Origin: Schizochytrium sp. TIO01
Lineage: Eukaryota; Sar; Bigyra; Thraustochytrida; Thraustochytriidae
Direction of reading: 5' to 3'
DNA length: 64,000 nt
Assembly: GCA_004764695.1 (NCBI GenBank)
Contig: SMSO01000008.1
Location: 843,001 to 907,000 of the forward strand
A program made the translations under genes and the position numbers. Shown here in pieces: positions 33,931 to 46,700 of the stretch. The notes beneath the pieces were generated by a model, which was given only the letters and a program-made list of their open reading frames with translations, was not told where the DNA came from and did no database searches. The first letter of the stretch is position 1, and every line of letters starts with the position of its first letter.

Positions 33931-36900
33931 TTCTTGTGAATAAAATAAAATAAAAATAAACTAAACTACTCAACAATACCTATATCTCATCCCCAGATCT
34001 ATGAAACAAAACCAACAACTATGACAAACAGCTTCCTCCCTCCAAACCAGCTGGACCCTGCGAAACACGATGTGAAACGGAATACTGCGTCACTTTCGAT
34101 GATCTTTCTTTGTCTTAGAAGCCACCTTTTTCTTTTCCTTTTCTTCAAGGATGATGAGAAGACCACCATCGCCAACGCGTTCTTCGATTTCGTATATCAT
34201 AATGGGTGAGAGTAGAAACCCACTTTTTCTTTTTCCCGTGTCCCCGCGACTGAGACCTCTATGAACTACTTACTGCTCTGCCTACGTAGCAGCGACTAGC
34301 CCTAGGACTTCTCACAAGATCGATCTGTAATCTGAAGGCCCCAAAGTTACAAGGCTCCGTGCCTGAGAGAACGCAAAGGAATGCTCACCTAGAGCCGCGT
34401 GCCTTTCCTGAAGGAAACCTGCAACGACGCTGTTGCAGTTAGTTGCCATGACAGACTGGTCCTGCCAGCTCGTGTGGGCTTCTTTGAGACCCTGAGCTCG
34501 CTCGTGCAGGGATAGAAGATCAAAGATGCAGGTCTGTCGGGTCTGCCGTACAGGCGTGCGTATGTATGTATGGTGAGAAGAACTGCTTATTTTATCTGTA
34601 AAGGCGAGCGTGCAAAACGTGCCTCAGAAAAGAGGTGCAAAGCCGCCTCAGCCAGCGCGTGCCCTTTTCAAACGAAGCGAGCGCATGCCTGCCTGCAGTT
34701 CAATAGCAGATGGTTGCTGCAATGATCGATTGTGTCTGACCGCTGGGGTGATAGCAGAATAGAGTCAGCGGGACGTGAGTGAGCTCACTGATAGTTAGTT
34801 AGTCACTCCAGTTTTGGGAGGAGTTGAAGTTGTAGCAGCAAGAATGGAAATGAAAGATGATGAGGCCTGACTTCCATTAAATTAGAGCACAAGTCGCTGT
34901 TTTCACTGAAAGCAAAAAAAATGTGCAGGGCCATTTCCAGGGAACGATGGCGAACACCGAGGCCAGCTTTGCGGTGATGCCTGGATATGCGTCAGCATTT
35001 ATAGTTTAGAGCACAGGCTTGCACACGATTACTGATAGGCTTGAATGCTTACAATAATGTTTTTTGAAGGAAAAGGAAGGAATGATTTTAATTTTCAAAA
35101 TAAAATAAAAATATTGTATTGTTAGAAGAAAAACATTAAATTAAAAAAGAAACAGACAAAGGTAATTGGAAAGGACGGAGAAGAACAGGATGTGTAAACA
35201 TGGCCTGCACCGCTCGGAGATCGAAGAACCGGCTGTCGCCCTGGTTCACAAGCTAAAGAACGGGAGGATCATGATTAAGGTGTGATACTTGTGCAGCGAG
35301 GTGGAAGTAGTTTGATGAATTGAATGCTTTCTTACTATTGAAATAAAAGAAGGATAAAAGATCATGTGCAAATTCATTCCAAAACTGGAGCAGAAAGAGA
35401 ACGAGCAGGAATGCGCGAATATTGAAATGTTGAGCCTTGATTACCTGGACACGTTTTAGCCGCTCAAGCAAGTGTTATTTTCAAGAAGCCTGATTGGACT
35501 TGTCTAATCTTGAGCCATTCGAAAGTAATCTGCATTTCCCACAGAGAGTTTGAGGCAACTGGAAATGATGCCTTGTTAAAATAAGCTTGTATAGTGTCAA
35601 ATCCTTGAGCTCTTCAATGTGCATGCATGCAATCTCCCCAATAATTCTAATGTGATGGTGTTTAATAGCAGGAAAAGTAGCCTTAATCTGCAGCTAGTCT
35701 TTACTTTTCAGTCTCTATAGAACTCTTTCAACTTCCACAAGGCCCACGCTAACATGTGTCTTACGCCAGGTTTTTGGCAAGTCACGAAGATTTTAGGTTC
35801 AACGCCCTGCTTCTCATGCAAATAGATGTACTTATACAGGTTTGCTCTGCGATATTCTTTTTTTAATCTCTTGTTATCCACTTCAAGTTGACAACTCAAA
35901 ATATTACGAAATTCATCTTCGTTTCGCAATACTAAAGTCTGCCATGCTTCAGTTCTACTGTCTGGTGCCACAATGCCTCAAAACTTCGAGCTCCATACGC
36001 TCCCCTATAAAATATCGTCGTACTGAAGCCAAGTAACAAGTTGTCCTGTGCTTTAGTACCTGCTTACGCTCTTCACAAGGTTAAAGCTTACCTCGGGCTT
36101 CTACTAAGGCAAAAGAAGTTGCACCAACAGGAACGAGCGCGCTCGGAGGTCTCTACCTAGTTATTTTTCTCCATGAAGACAGCATGTATGAAATTCAGGT
36201 CGGTATTAGCTGGCCGGGCGTGTGTCAAGAATCCCCTTACACATCATTCTATCCGATGTATCATTTGCTCGTAGGATGCTCTTGCATTGCACTACCAGCA
36301 GTAGATCATATTGCACTTTAGTTTGTCGTCATTGCAATGGAAATTATTTTCGTATACGGTGGGTCTCTACATTCATGCATTCATGCAAAGACGAGCTGGA
36401 GCGTGCGCATCACAAACTCGCAAAGGAGATACGTGGTTTCGGATTTTCAATGAGAACGTGAGCATTGCTCTCATACTTGGTAGGTAGTGAGTAGCGTTGA
36501 TATCATGAACCGATGAGCTGGGCAATTTGCTCGATATAACTATAAATGAGACCATCAATATCTCCAACTCCTAGTTCACCTTCATTTACAAACTTTGTCA
36601 GAGTCTACCTACACAGTATCCACATTCATCTGAGTCATGTACATATTGAGCAAAAGGAAGTATCTCGGGCGCGCGGGTTCGCTATGGTGCTTTCCCGTAA
36701 GCCAGCTGCGATCGGCCAGAACTAATATTACATTTACTCACGTTACTCCAGTCATGAAGCAATTTATTTCTTAATAACTCGCCCAATGCAAACATTGATC
36801 CAGGATCATCCGCGCAAGCGATAAACTAGAAGTGGTGAGAATGTGCGCGCGCCCATCTCGCTCACCTCCGTGTGTGGACTCTGCAGAGTCCCGGTGGAAG

Positions 36901-39900
36901 ACATCGAACAGGATTAAGAGTAAGAAACACATACTATCATTAGTGGAAGAGAAGGAATTGTATTGCAGGAGGAGGTCACGGCTGGGAGAAGGAGCGATTC
37001 ACGTGCCGCGGCAAGTGCTGATTCCATAATTCACTATTCACTGTTTTGCTATTTATTAGTTCCTACTTCGAAATGTAGCATTCTTTCTTTATTAAGTGGA
37101 ACCTTCTTTTCTTCCCTTTAAAAAATAAAATAAAATAAATAATAAATAATAATAAATATGTAAATAATAAACTCTAAGATTTATTCTCAAACTCAAGGAA
37201 TAGTAAATAAACTTTTCGTTGGACACTATTATTTCGAGCGCCAAAAGTTTACGCGCATAGAAGGGAAAGAGGAGAAGACACAAGCTACAAGCTAGTGAAT
37301 AGCTAACACGAATCAAAGGTTTGGCAAAAGAAGGAGTGCTTAATGCGTGTTGTTTTTGCCCAGACCTCAAGTACTTGTTGGGGTGTATCGCGTTGATGTG
37401 CTCTCCGTACAATCCAGGAGAACAGCGATTGTTGTTTACGGCGTTTGTTAGTATGGATGATAGGATAGAATTGGTGCCCTTGCTGAAATTAGCAATTCAT
37501 TTGGCCAACAGACCGCTAAGAGTAGGTCTGAGACGAAAATTACTTTCGTGTATATATATATATACTGTCAAGCCTCCTGAAACATCTAGGCGAGGGTGCT
37601 CGAGCCTGGTTTGAGACTCTGGGAGTAGTGCGGTAAGCTCTCCTCCTAGGGTTATGGCCCTTTAGCAACATAGTTGCGATTCATCCGAGTTGCTTGCATG
37701 CGTCTCCATACATGTGGCTCGATTATCTATTTCTCGCTTCTCTCGTCATGATCACTGGCATTATTTTGTTTATGTAAATTTTGATCAAATTGTATAGCAT
37801 ATCTAATTGAACTAATAGTTTGAACGAATGATTACTTTAGAGTCATGCAAAGCTCTTCAATTTGGTAACTGACTGCCGCTGTCGCATATCATCATAGTAG
37901 TGCCCTACCTGCTTTACTTGGAAGCATTTGTGTAAGTAACTTGAGGTAGTTTTGATTTTTGTTTTTTTTCATTGTAATAGGAGTTGTTGCAAAAGCTCAG
38001 TACTCCTCAATATGCGTGCCTGGCTAGTGAAATAGCTCGCTCTGTGCTACTAATGGCATTGGAAACATAAGCGATCGAACTCATTTGAGGTTGATAATTA
38101 ATTTACTTATTCATTCAATACAGCATTTGGTTTTGGCGGGATTGAGGGGGTCACGAACTCGAAGCTCGATTTGTAATCGTCAATTCTTCTTCTATGCAAT
38201 CTGCGCAAGTGCAAAACCAGCAATGCTGCAAAAAGACCTATGTTGCGTCAGACGTTGAAGCATGAAAAGTGAAGACAATGACAACTGAAGAAATCACCCA
38301 AAGATGGCTGGAGTTGCACACAACGAGCAGGGCAATAAGAATCACCCCTCGCATCACATTTCCTCGGTTCTCTTAGAGGACTTCATGTACTCTATCTGCG
38401 AAAATCAGACGTACTCGTCATTTGCTCAATTGTCGAACTTGAATTGCTTCCTCCGACAAGCGCGGTGATTACCTTTGTGTCGTCTGAGGTGTTTCGATTC
38501 TTCAAAGTTGAGCCACAATGGTGGCATGAAGCTGACATTTTTCTACTGAGTCGTGAGTATTTCGAATTTCGCAGCCCATCTCGCGGTGACCTGCATCCCT
38601 CGTTGGGCTTTCTAAATTGCGCAGGGAGGGGGTTGCTTATCTATTTACACACTCAAAGTCTTTGATCTTGCTGTTAAGCCAACCCCAAGGTGGATTGGGA
38701 AGTGGGCTGTGAAATATCGAGGTGCACGCACTCTCATTCTGTCGAAGGTTAGTCAAAACTAAGTGCTACTCTCGCTGTGAGCATTGATGGTGTTGATTTA
38801 TCGACACTCGGGAGAATAATTCAATTACGAACGAAGACTGCAAGTTTCAATTCTCGAATTAAGAAATGCCTCAGCAGCGAGACAGAAGCAAAACCTCCAC
38901 GAAAGTGACCATGGGCGGGAGACCACGCACTAAATTAAAGAACTAAATGCTATAGCCTACAGAAAAATCAAAACTATACTGTTTGAGCTCTCTAGTACTA
39001 GGACAGACTTTCCTTGCCACATAAGGGCCCCTGTAATATAAATGTAAGCAAGTTCGCTCGCCAAGATCATGGAAAGCACATCCTGCCAGAGTGTGATACT
39101 TTAAAAGACAACCGTGACGTTGCAATAAACCCGAGTTTAGTGTTACCTCCTAGTACTATGAGCTAGTAGCTTGATACTAGGTACTACGTACCTAATGAGT
39201 TGAACGAGTCGTTCTTCGAAGTTTCTTTGTGAGGTGTTGTGCACGCGCAGCTCAACTTGAACACCCAGACGGGCCAATGATCTGCCTGCGCTGTGAACTT
39301 CCAACAATAAAAGGTTTTGCATGGCGAGATCTTCACGGCAAATGCGTGTTGTGCACAGGGGCAAAACGTAGATGACAATTCAAGAACAGCCCTTCTCACA
39401 TACTTGAAGCTGTCCCGCATCAAAAACACACATGTGTTTTGGTGTTCAACTTGAAGTTGTGTTGTTTTCATTGTTACCGCGCTATTCTTACTACTTTTGC
39501 CACCACGCAAACGCAGTCCCTTGCATCTCTCCAAAAAGTAAAGTAGTAAGAATTGACAGCGGAGAGACAATGAGAGCAGATCTGCAGCTGAGCAATTTAG
39601 CGGCAAAGTGAGTGAGGGTGCCAGTATTGACGCGGAGTGCAAAATATGACATAACACTGGGCTAATGCAATCAAACGCACAAGCACTCAATGCTTCTTTG
39701 CAAAATCTAAGAAAATTTACTACTTGAAGGCATCGAGCTAAAAGCTCCAAGGGCGCAGTTCTATCCAGCTGCTCTCCCCAAATTTTGAATCTACTTGCAT
39801 TTATCAATGGCTATTGAGAGAAACAGCAACGCAAGCAACTTGGAAGGCCAATTGACGATGCTGTTATGGATAGGAAGCTTCTTGGACAAGGAGCTCTTTA

Positions 39901-41339
39901 ATAGATTTTGTGGCCACCATGATAAGAAGGATTTTTTAAGAGTCAAACCACACGATGGCATGCGAAGTCCATCCTGAAAGTGAAGAAATGTTTAGAGCAT
40001 GGAAACGCACAATCAACGACCCAAGATCAAACGTCAAACAGTATAAACTGATAGGCGAAAATACTCAGAATGTTAGTCTTGGAGCTTTGAGGAAGTCCAA
40101 CTAGTAGGCCGGCCCCGGAATAGTCTCATTCAGCAACTCAGTTATTGGTACTATCTTTCTTCACTCTACATCAAGCATTTATCTGCCCACCATTCATCTG
40201 AATCGGTCAGACTATGAAAAAATAGGATGCTGTAACTTCCTTCTTTAATTCGATGGGCCATAAGAGGAAGATTGTAATGATACAAATTTATCATCTAAAG
40301 CAATAGGGTGTTGGAAACTTCGTCCGTGTACGAAGGGAGTTGAGAGGTTTCAAATGCTGTGAGTAGTATACAAAAGCCGTATTTACATGTTGCCTAAAGA
40401 GGAAAGGGCTGAAACGAAACAACACAACAATAAACTAGTGATTATTATCAGAGAAATTTAGTACCTGTACTACCTACCTCTCATGCAATGCCGTGAATCT
40501 TTCTTGCTCTTTTCGGATTATTTGATTTTCAAAAGGATGCGCAATACAAGTAGATATAATCCAGATGCATCACATTTGTGAAGACTTCCTTTTACAAGTC
40601 AATATTTGAAGTTATACCAGATTTACAAAAATTGATACCCAGCATACTAAAGGATATCTCAACGATTAAGTTAACTAAATTTTGATCACTTTGTTAAAAT
40701 ATAGAGTACCTCTCAAATTTGACACGTATGCAAGCAACATGAACCGCAAGTAATAAATATTAAAGATATGTAGCATGTCTCTCTGTTTGGTTAGGTGGAA
40801 GGAACCTGTTATTCTAGAATAACTTTTTTAATCATATCTCTTTGCGTTTTACATCGTTCTTTCGACAATCTATCATATTTGAAATCGCAAATTAATTCAG
40901 TGGTGCTCTACCTGATTATCCTAGCATTCAACTGTCACAGTCTTCACTTCTTCGTATACCCTGAGCAGTTTCCTTGAGTGGTAACTGCGTATTACCCTAT
41001 CCGGACAATGTGTTCTAGGTTATATAATCTTATACAAGAGTACAACAATAAGAATTGCGCAATTTGCCATGAGCAGGCACAATATCTTCATTTTAAAATG
41101 AATGTGTTTCTGCTATATCTCAGCATTTTGTACCTTTTTTTTTAATCTTGTGGTTTTGTTTTCTTGCACATATCAAAGTAAACTTTAGGAGCCAAACTTA
41201 GACATAAGGACCGAAGAAATTTAAAAAAAAAAACGCATAACTCACAAATTTGGGCAAAACATCATATTTGGCTGGCTTTTCCCTCTTTTAGAAATCAATA
41301 TCCAAAATAGATTGAAAAAATAAGTCTACATGTCAATCC

Positions 41340-43784
41340 TTATGTTTTAATAACAGTAGTAATCTGCGACCCAGCTTGAGAATGAATCACACCAGTTATG
41401 GATGGAGCAAGCGTTGTAGCAACCTTCGCCCTAGTTGTCGCCGTAGTGATGGATTTGGCCAAGTTGAAACCAGCGGCGAACAGGCGACTTCCCACTATCA
41501 AAATGGCACATGAAACAGTGCAAAAGAAAATGCAAAAGGCTACAAAGACTGTTTTCAACATAGCTTCCATACCTGGTGCGAGAGAAACAAAAAGCGAAAG
41601 CCCAGCAAGGACTACCACATTGTAATTAGAGAAAAGCATAAACTTTGCCTCGTTGAAAACGAGCCCGCCAAAGTTACGCGTTTGACTTGCTAAAACGCAA
41701 CTCACAACAATGGTCATATAACAAATAGCCACAAGCACCATGAGTAATGTTGAATTGGTAGGACATATCATCTCATCTACATTTAACAGCTGGTCAGCAA
41801 CAGACGCGATAGGTGTAAAGCCAACAACTCCAAACCAGAGAGCAAACCACATTCCTGCAAACAAAGTACACAATGTTATATCGTAACGTATCAGAATTGT
41901 AGCACGTTGTGAGCGACGCCTGTCAAGTTTATACGCTTTGCGCATTAATATGTTAATCGTAAACTGCTTGATAAGCAGTGCCCCCACAAAGTAATAGAAA
42001 CCAAAAAGCAAGAACGAAAACCTCACTCCACATTTCAGTGTAGTTGGGGGGCCAATTTCAAAAAGCTGAGCAATATTCATCAAGACAGCCCCAAATAAGA
42101 GTAAAGACAAAGTCTTGATTCGTGCTACCCGAACAGCTTTATTTTTGCGATAGAATATAAGAGCAACCATACACAAAACAAAGACGATCCATGAGATAGA
42201 AGCTAATGCAAGAACAATCTTGCTCTCACGGCTTCCCTTTGGTGTATATGCGCATGGTATCTGTTTGAGAAGAGTAGTTTCGAGCTCAAGGGTTGTCCAC
42301 CGTGTTTTATATATCGATACATTTCGATGGTGGCATGGATCAGGATCTGCAATAATCTCTACACTTCCATCTTCAGTGTAAGCAGATGTTTGGTACACTG
42401 ATAAAATGTCTCGAGTCCCATCTACTTTGCAATCACATGCTACTACACTAGGTTCTAATGTCTCATCCATCCATACCTGATCGATAAAGGTATTATCGAC
42501 AGCGTTAATCCAGTCACCCCATGTTTCTTCATTCTCTCGTGCCCAGCTGCATGTAATGTTGTTCATAGATAAGTTAGGATTCTTCATGAACTCTGCATGC
42601 ATTATTTCTTGTTGAGAAGTTGAATTAAACGCAAATGCTCCAATCAAAAGAGCAAAATCAGGTTTAGTACTTTCCAATGATTTTGCATATGCTTTGGAGA
42701 GGCTATCGATAGGATACCCACAAGTTGATCCACCGGAATCTTCCAACGCTTGGCACTCAGCAGTGCTTAAAGGTAAGAGAACATCTTTTAGTTCAAAGTC
42801 GTAATAGTGAAAAGCTCCATGAGGTCGCCAAAAATAGAAAAGGGTGGGGGTTTGCGGATTAGTGTTTGCTGCGCGCTCAATTTCTCGAAGAAGATTGTCT
42901 TCAGAAGCAGCGAAGACTTGAGTAAAATTCAATCCAAGGTTTTTTAGAAGCTGTGCGTCGTGCTGAGTCCAGCCAATTTTACCTCCAATAAAACGTCCAC
43001 CATAAGTCGAGATATTACGGGGGACATCGGTGTTATCACATTCCGCTGTTGCGTTTGTAAATCCATTATGTGCAGCTGGTGTCCCCCCAAGAGATTCCAT
43101 AGGCATACAGGGTAAATAATCATCACTCTGGTCAAATTGTGAGCGACAACATGGTAAGCTTGGCCAGGGATGGGTAAATAGTTCAGCTTGACTTTGCTCA
43201 GTCAATGTTCGCCAATACTCGAGAGTAGCTCCATGATCATCTAAAACATATGAAGGTGTAAACCACCCTATTCGTCCTTCAACACCGTTTGAACCAGCAT
43301 TAACGATAGTGCCCCTTTCCACAACATACTCACGAATATTATCTGTGTGCCCAGAAGGCCAAAATTCCAAAATACCATCAAGTGTGCCCTCATCAAGTTG
43401 TGTCCAGGCACCTTTGTTAACAACATCTCCTGCACTGTCAAGTTCATCGTGCTCTAAAATAGTTCCCGTAAAATCAGTCACATCTGCAGTAATTTCTACT
43501 GGGTAGCCAAGGTATTCCTCAATGAAAATCTTTGCAACATAGACATTAATGAAAGCTCCAACCCATCCATTAATTCCAAGTTTTACGCTGCAAGGATAGG
43601 TTCCGTTTGCATAAGGCTCACATCGAAAGCTCCGAACTCCATCGGAACTCCACTTTGAAGATGGAAAGCAGCAATTGGATTCGTCAGCAGCACACGAGTC
43701 CTGCAAAGGATTTGTGCGGACAGCATGGCTATATTGTATACACTGCGCTAGGCAAACAACCATGTACAATAATAATCGTCGCAT
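41340..43784 (-). CDS. Class C GPCR with OpuAC-like ectodomain, copy D
   Basis: Fourth receptor paralogue, 814 residues from the ATG at 43784. The signal peptide is RRLLLYMVVCLAQ...SHA, followed by the family's TNPLQDSCAADESNCCF start. The OpuAC-like domain keeps NGW, EFWPSG, GRIGWF, IGWTQHD and YFWRPHG. A longer segment before EFWPSG (ending TQLDEGTLDG) is shared with copy C, so C and D form a subgroup distinct from A and B. The seven-helix domain has the pre-TM3 Cys (TLKC), the loop-2 Cys (EMIC) and FNEAKF at the start of TM6. The cytoplasmic tail is about 40 residues and Thr/Ala-rich. As in its paralogues, no kinase, RGS or PIPK domain is fused to the tail. Orientation is the same as A-C. 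No intron or frameshift is seen. Confidence 0.9.
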   Translation of the reverse strand: MRRLLLYMVVCLAQCIQYSHAVRTNPLQDSCAADESNCCFPSSKWSSDGVRSFRCEPYANGTYPCSVKLGINGWVGAFINVYVAKIFIEEYLGYPVEITADVTDFTGTILEHDELDSAGDVVNKGAWTQLDEGTLDGILEFWPSGHTDNIREYVVERGTIVNAGSNGVEGRIGWFTPSYVLDDHGATLEYWRTLTEQSQAELFTHPWPSLPCCRSQFDQSDDYLPCMPMESLGGTPAAHNGFTNATAECDNTDVPRNISTYGGRFIGGKIGWTQHDAQLLKNLGLNFTQVFAASEDNLLREIERAANTNPQTPTLFYFWRPHGAFHYYDFELKDVLLPLSTAECQALEDSGGSTCGYPIDSLSKAYAKSLESTKPDFALLIGAFAFNSTSQQEIMHAEFMKNPNLSMNNITCSWARENEETWGDWINAVDNTFIDQVWMDETLEPSVVACDCKVDGTRDILSVYQTSAYTEDGSVEIIADPDPCHHRNVSIYKTRWTTLELETTLLKQIPCAYTPKGSRESKIVLALASISWIVFVLCMVALIFYRKNKAVRVARIKTLSLLLFGAVLMNIAQLFEIGPPTTLKCGVRFSFLLFGFYYFVGALLIKQFTINILMRKAYKLDRRRSQRATILIRYDITLCTLFAGMWFALWFGVVGFTPIASVADQLLNVDEMICPTNSTLLMVLVAICYMTIVVSCVLASQTRNFGGLVFNEAKFMLFSNYNVVVLAGLSLFVSLAPGMEAMLKTVFVAFCIFFCTVSCAILIVGSRLFAAGFNLAKSITTATTRAKVATTLAPSITGVIHSQAGSQITTVIKT

Positions 43785-46700
43785 AGCGTGTAGTTAATGT
43801 TGATTGAGAGCTGTATCCTTCTCTCTAACAACTGTGCTGAAAAGTTGATATGCCGGCCTACTCCTACTTTTCATTCAAGATTTCGGGCCTTGGTCAATTC
43901 TGGTTTGCCAGGTTTTCACGTAGGAAAAAATATGCCCCATCATCTCCTTCCTATTACGTATTATCAACGATAACATCTGATCAACCTTTTGTTCGTAGTT
44001 AGGTTGGATGTATCATGCTTACTGTGACGCGTAAAGAGCCTTTTAAAAAATTTCCTTACACATATTACCAACCCAGACACAGAGAATTCAAATTAATTCT
44101 CATTTCACCCCAAAGAAAGTATAGACCGATTTTCTATTTGAACAAAGAAAGCCTTCATCGCTATCCGCTTCTTCCAAGCCTTCCTAGACCTACAGAATAG
44201 AACATATGTTGCTCACGCTAATATTCATAAGCTCTCTCTGCTATCTCCAGAATACCTTCAAACTTCGCTGGCCACCTTGAGCACTGAATTGATCAATTTC
44301 TAAATGATTTTTAAAAAGGTATTATATATATTTGATCTTGATGTTGTTGTTGTATTCACATCCTCCTTGTGAGGATGTATCAAAGTCTGCGCACTCTTTT
44401 GCATTGCTTACAAATGTCGAAATACACCATTCTTGAATTCTGATCGTCATGGAGGCTCTTCATTTTAGACGTATCTGTTGGAAAAGATGCCTTCAACTCT
44501 ATTGATGGTCAATCCTTTCAAATAGAATTCGAAGGACTTATGAAGCTCCACTACGCTCTGAGCCGCGATACCTCCCGATTTCTCCTGTCGCCTGAAATTT
44601 TGCAGAGCTTTAAGTTGACAACGGTGAGACTCTTAGTGCAAATAACATAATCTTAGGAAGAATGTTTGTTTCAGATACTGAAAGTGCATTCAAATGCGTT
44701 TAGAAGAATGATGAAGAAGTTTTTGGGGGTGGCCAAACGCCTATTCACTTATGTTCGTCGCAAATTATCACATTTACCTGTTCGCGCGAAGTAGAATAGT
44801 CATTCATGAAACTAATGAAAAGCTAAGACTGTCTGCCAGAACGTATAAATAGTTTAGGCCTGGCTTTTGCTCAGATTCTTCTCAGCACGTCAGTGAAGGT
44901 ACGCAGAAGCACCTTGCGGCTTCAACGGCGCGGTACGTTCCTGTCTCGTTCTATGACACATCGTTAAGCACAGGCATATATCCGGTTCCGACGAGGGGGC
45001 AAGTTATCTTGTTCCTTTAGGGTGAGCATGCAGTTTGTATCGTAGTAGATCTGAGCAGGGGCTCTATAAGGCTGCGCTGAGTTTCTCGTGTTCTTGCTAG
45101 AAAAACGGTTTTCAGAAAGGAAACAAACCTTTTATTGAGTCCGTAAAATCTTCATTGCACTGGCCTCTTCACGTGGTAGTCGCCAGACTTATTTTGGAAC
45201 ATGAAAACCTTATAGACCCAAATGCTCAAGACTTGTCCATTTAAGCATTCTTCAGGTTGCTGTGCCGCCGCACGATTTTACCGTTACGTAGTAATCTTTC
45301 GGGGAAAACAAATTAAAAAAAAGAAAGTATCAGGGGAGAGAAAATAAGAAGACCAGGACCGAGGCGAAACAAAAGGAGATGAAAACAAGTGAAGGCAGCA
45401 TTGACTTGATCAGCTTCTCTACTGCTGCGACTGGAGCTGACGACTGCAAACCCCGCACAAGTCGATTGTGCAATTGTGATGGACTCCCTCTTCCACGCTT
45501 CCTTGCGACGCCTAAAACCTAAAACCTCTTTCATCAATCTAACTGTTCGTTCGACGAAGGATGCTCGTATATTGGTCCAAGCCAGCGACCGTCAGAGCAA
45601 AAGCTTTCAGCTTGGGCAGGAGCATGTTAACCTTGCGAGCCACTTTGTGCTCCACACGTGCTGAAGTGACCTTGTTATACAAATACTACCTACCACTGTT
45701 CTTGAAACTAACGGAAAAATAAAAGAAATTGTAAAGAGAAGGTACTATGCGCTAAAGGAAGGAAAAGAGGGAATGGAACCTCCATGAACCGTCTCTTGTG
45801 CGAAGACGGATCATACGCTTTGGGGAAAACGGACCCCCGTCCGTATATAAAGACAAACAACACTTTAAGAGAAGGGGAAGACATCGAAAGTCGGGTATGG
45901 GAAAACGTGAGGCAGCACTGTAGAATAGTATTTTATGTTAGACGTTCAGAGCTAGCTCGGACCTGCTCGCACAAATTTAGTAGTCTAGCTAGCAAAAAAG
46001 AATATGTAAACAAGAGTGAGTGCACTTGTAGACTATTTCTTTTTGTGGGGATAATGGAAAAACCTCTTTTGAATTGTCTGCACTCAGTTAGAAAACAAAC
46101 CAAAGGCTTGCTCTGAGACTGATTTTGGCAGCAAATGCAACTGTAAGACCTACCATCTCCTTGTAGGAAGGAAGTTCTCGTGACATGAGCCAGGGTTATA
46201 GGGTTCATTTACTTAGATAAATTGTAATTATTTGATCGTGGCGTTCTTCTTGGAAACGCTTTGAATATTATGTAGTAAGACAGTAAAGTTCATATGCCAC
46301 CTGCGGAAGGAATATTTATTCTTCACCCGCCTCCAAACGGTGTTCTCTTTATTCTAATATAGGCCTACAATTTGCTGAATTGAGAGTCAACGAAAGATTC
46401 AAGGATCCCTTTTGAAGCCTGGTGGCAGACTTCGAGGAGTCAAGATTGTAATCTGACACCCACCGCGATGTGATGTTTCAAAACAAAGACAGCTGGCAAA
46501 ACATCAACAACTTATGTTAAGGATAGAGCAGACATAGTGATGTTAATTTCTCCAAAAGAAAACTTCACAGTTCGCATTAAAAAAAAGAGACAAAGTAAAA
46601 CGTTAGGGCAGGATAATTCCATGATCGTAGTTCCGATCAAACATTCGACTTGTTAAGGTTGTTTCGTGTCGTTGTAATTCTATGTATTATGGCCTCGGTG

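Larger units (their letters stand above)
24299..41339. other. 17-kb gene desert between receptor copies C and D
   Basis: No gene is supported. The first 400 bp is GC-rich and presumably contains the copy C promoter. From about 24.7 to 37.2 kb it is dense in microsatellites and AT-rich T-run/A-run blocks (26288-26349, 29013-29052, 31905-31935, 32750-32775, 33860-33960, 35085-35150, 37118-37160). From 37.3 to 41.3 kb it is plainer. The longest frame (39184-39807, minus) opens only at TTG, has its first internal ATG about half way along, and shows no recognisable domain. A 38-bp pyrimidine-only tract lies at 27560-27597. Confidence 0.6.

Noticed and set aside
39184-39807. 207-codon open frame on the minus strand in the desert
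   Set aside because: It opens only at TTG; the first ATG is about residue 112. The product is Leu/Cys/Ser-rich without domain or signal, and no neighbouring exon-like sequence supports it.
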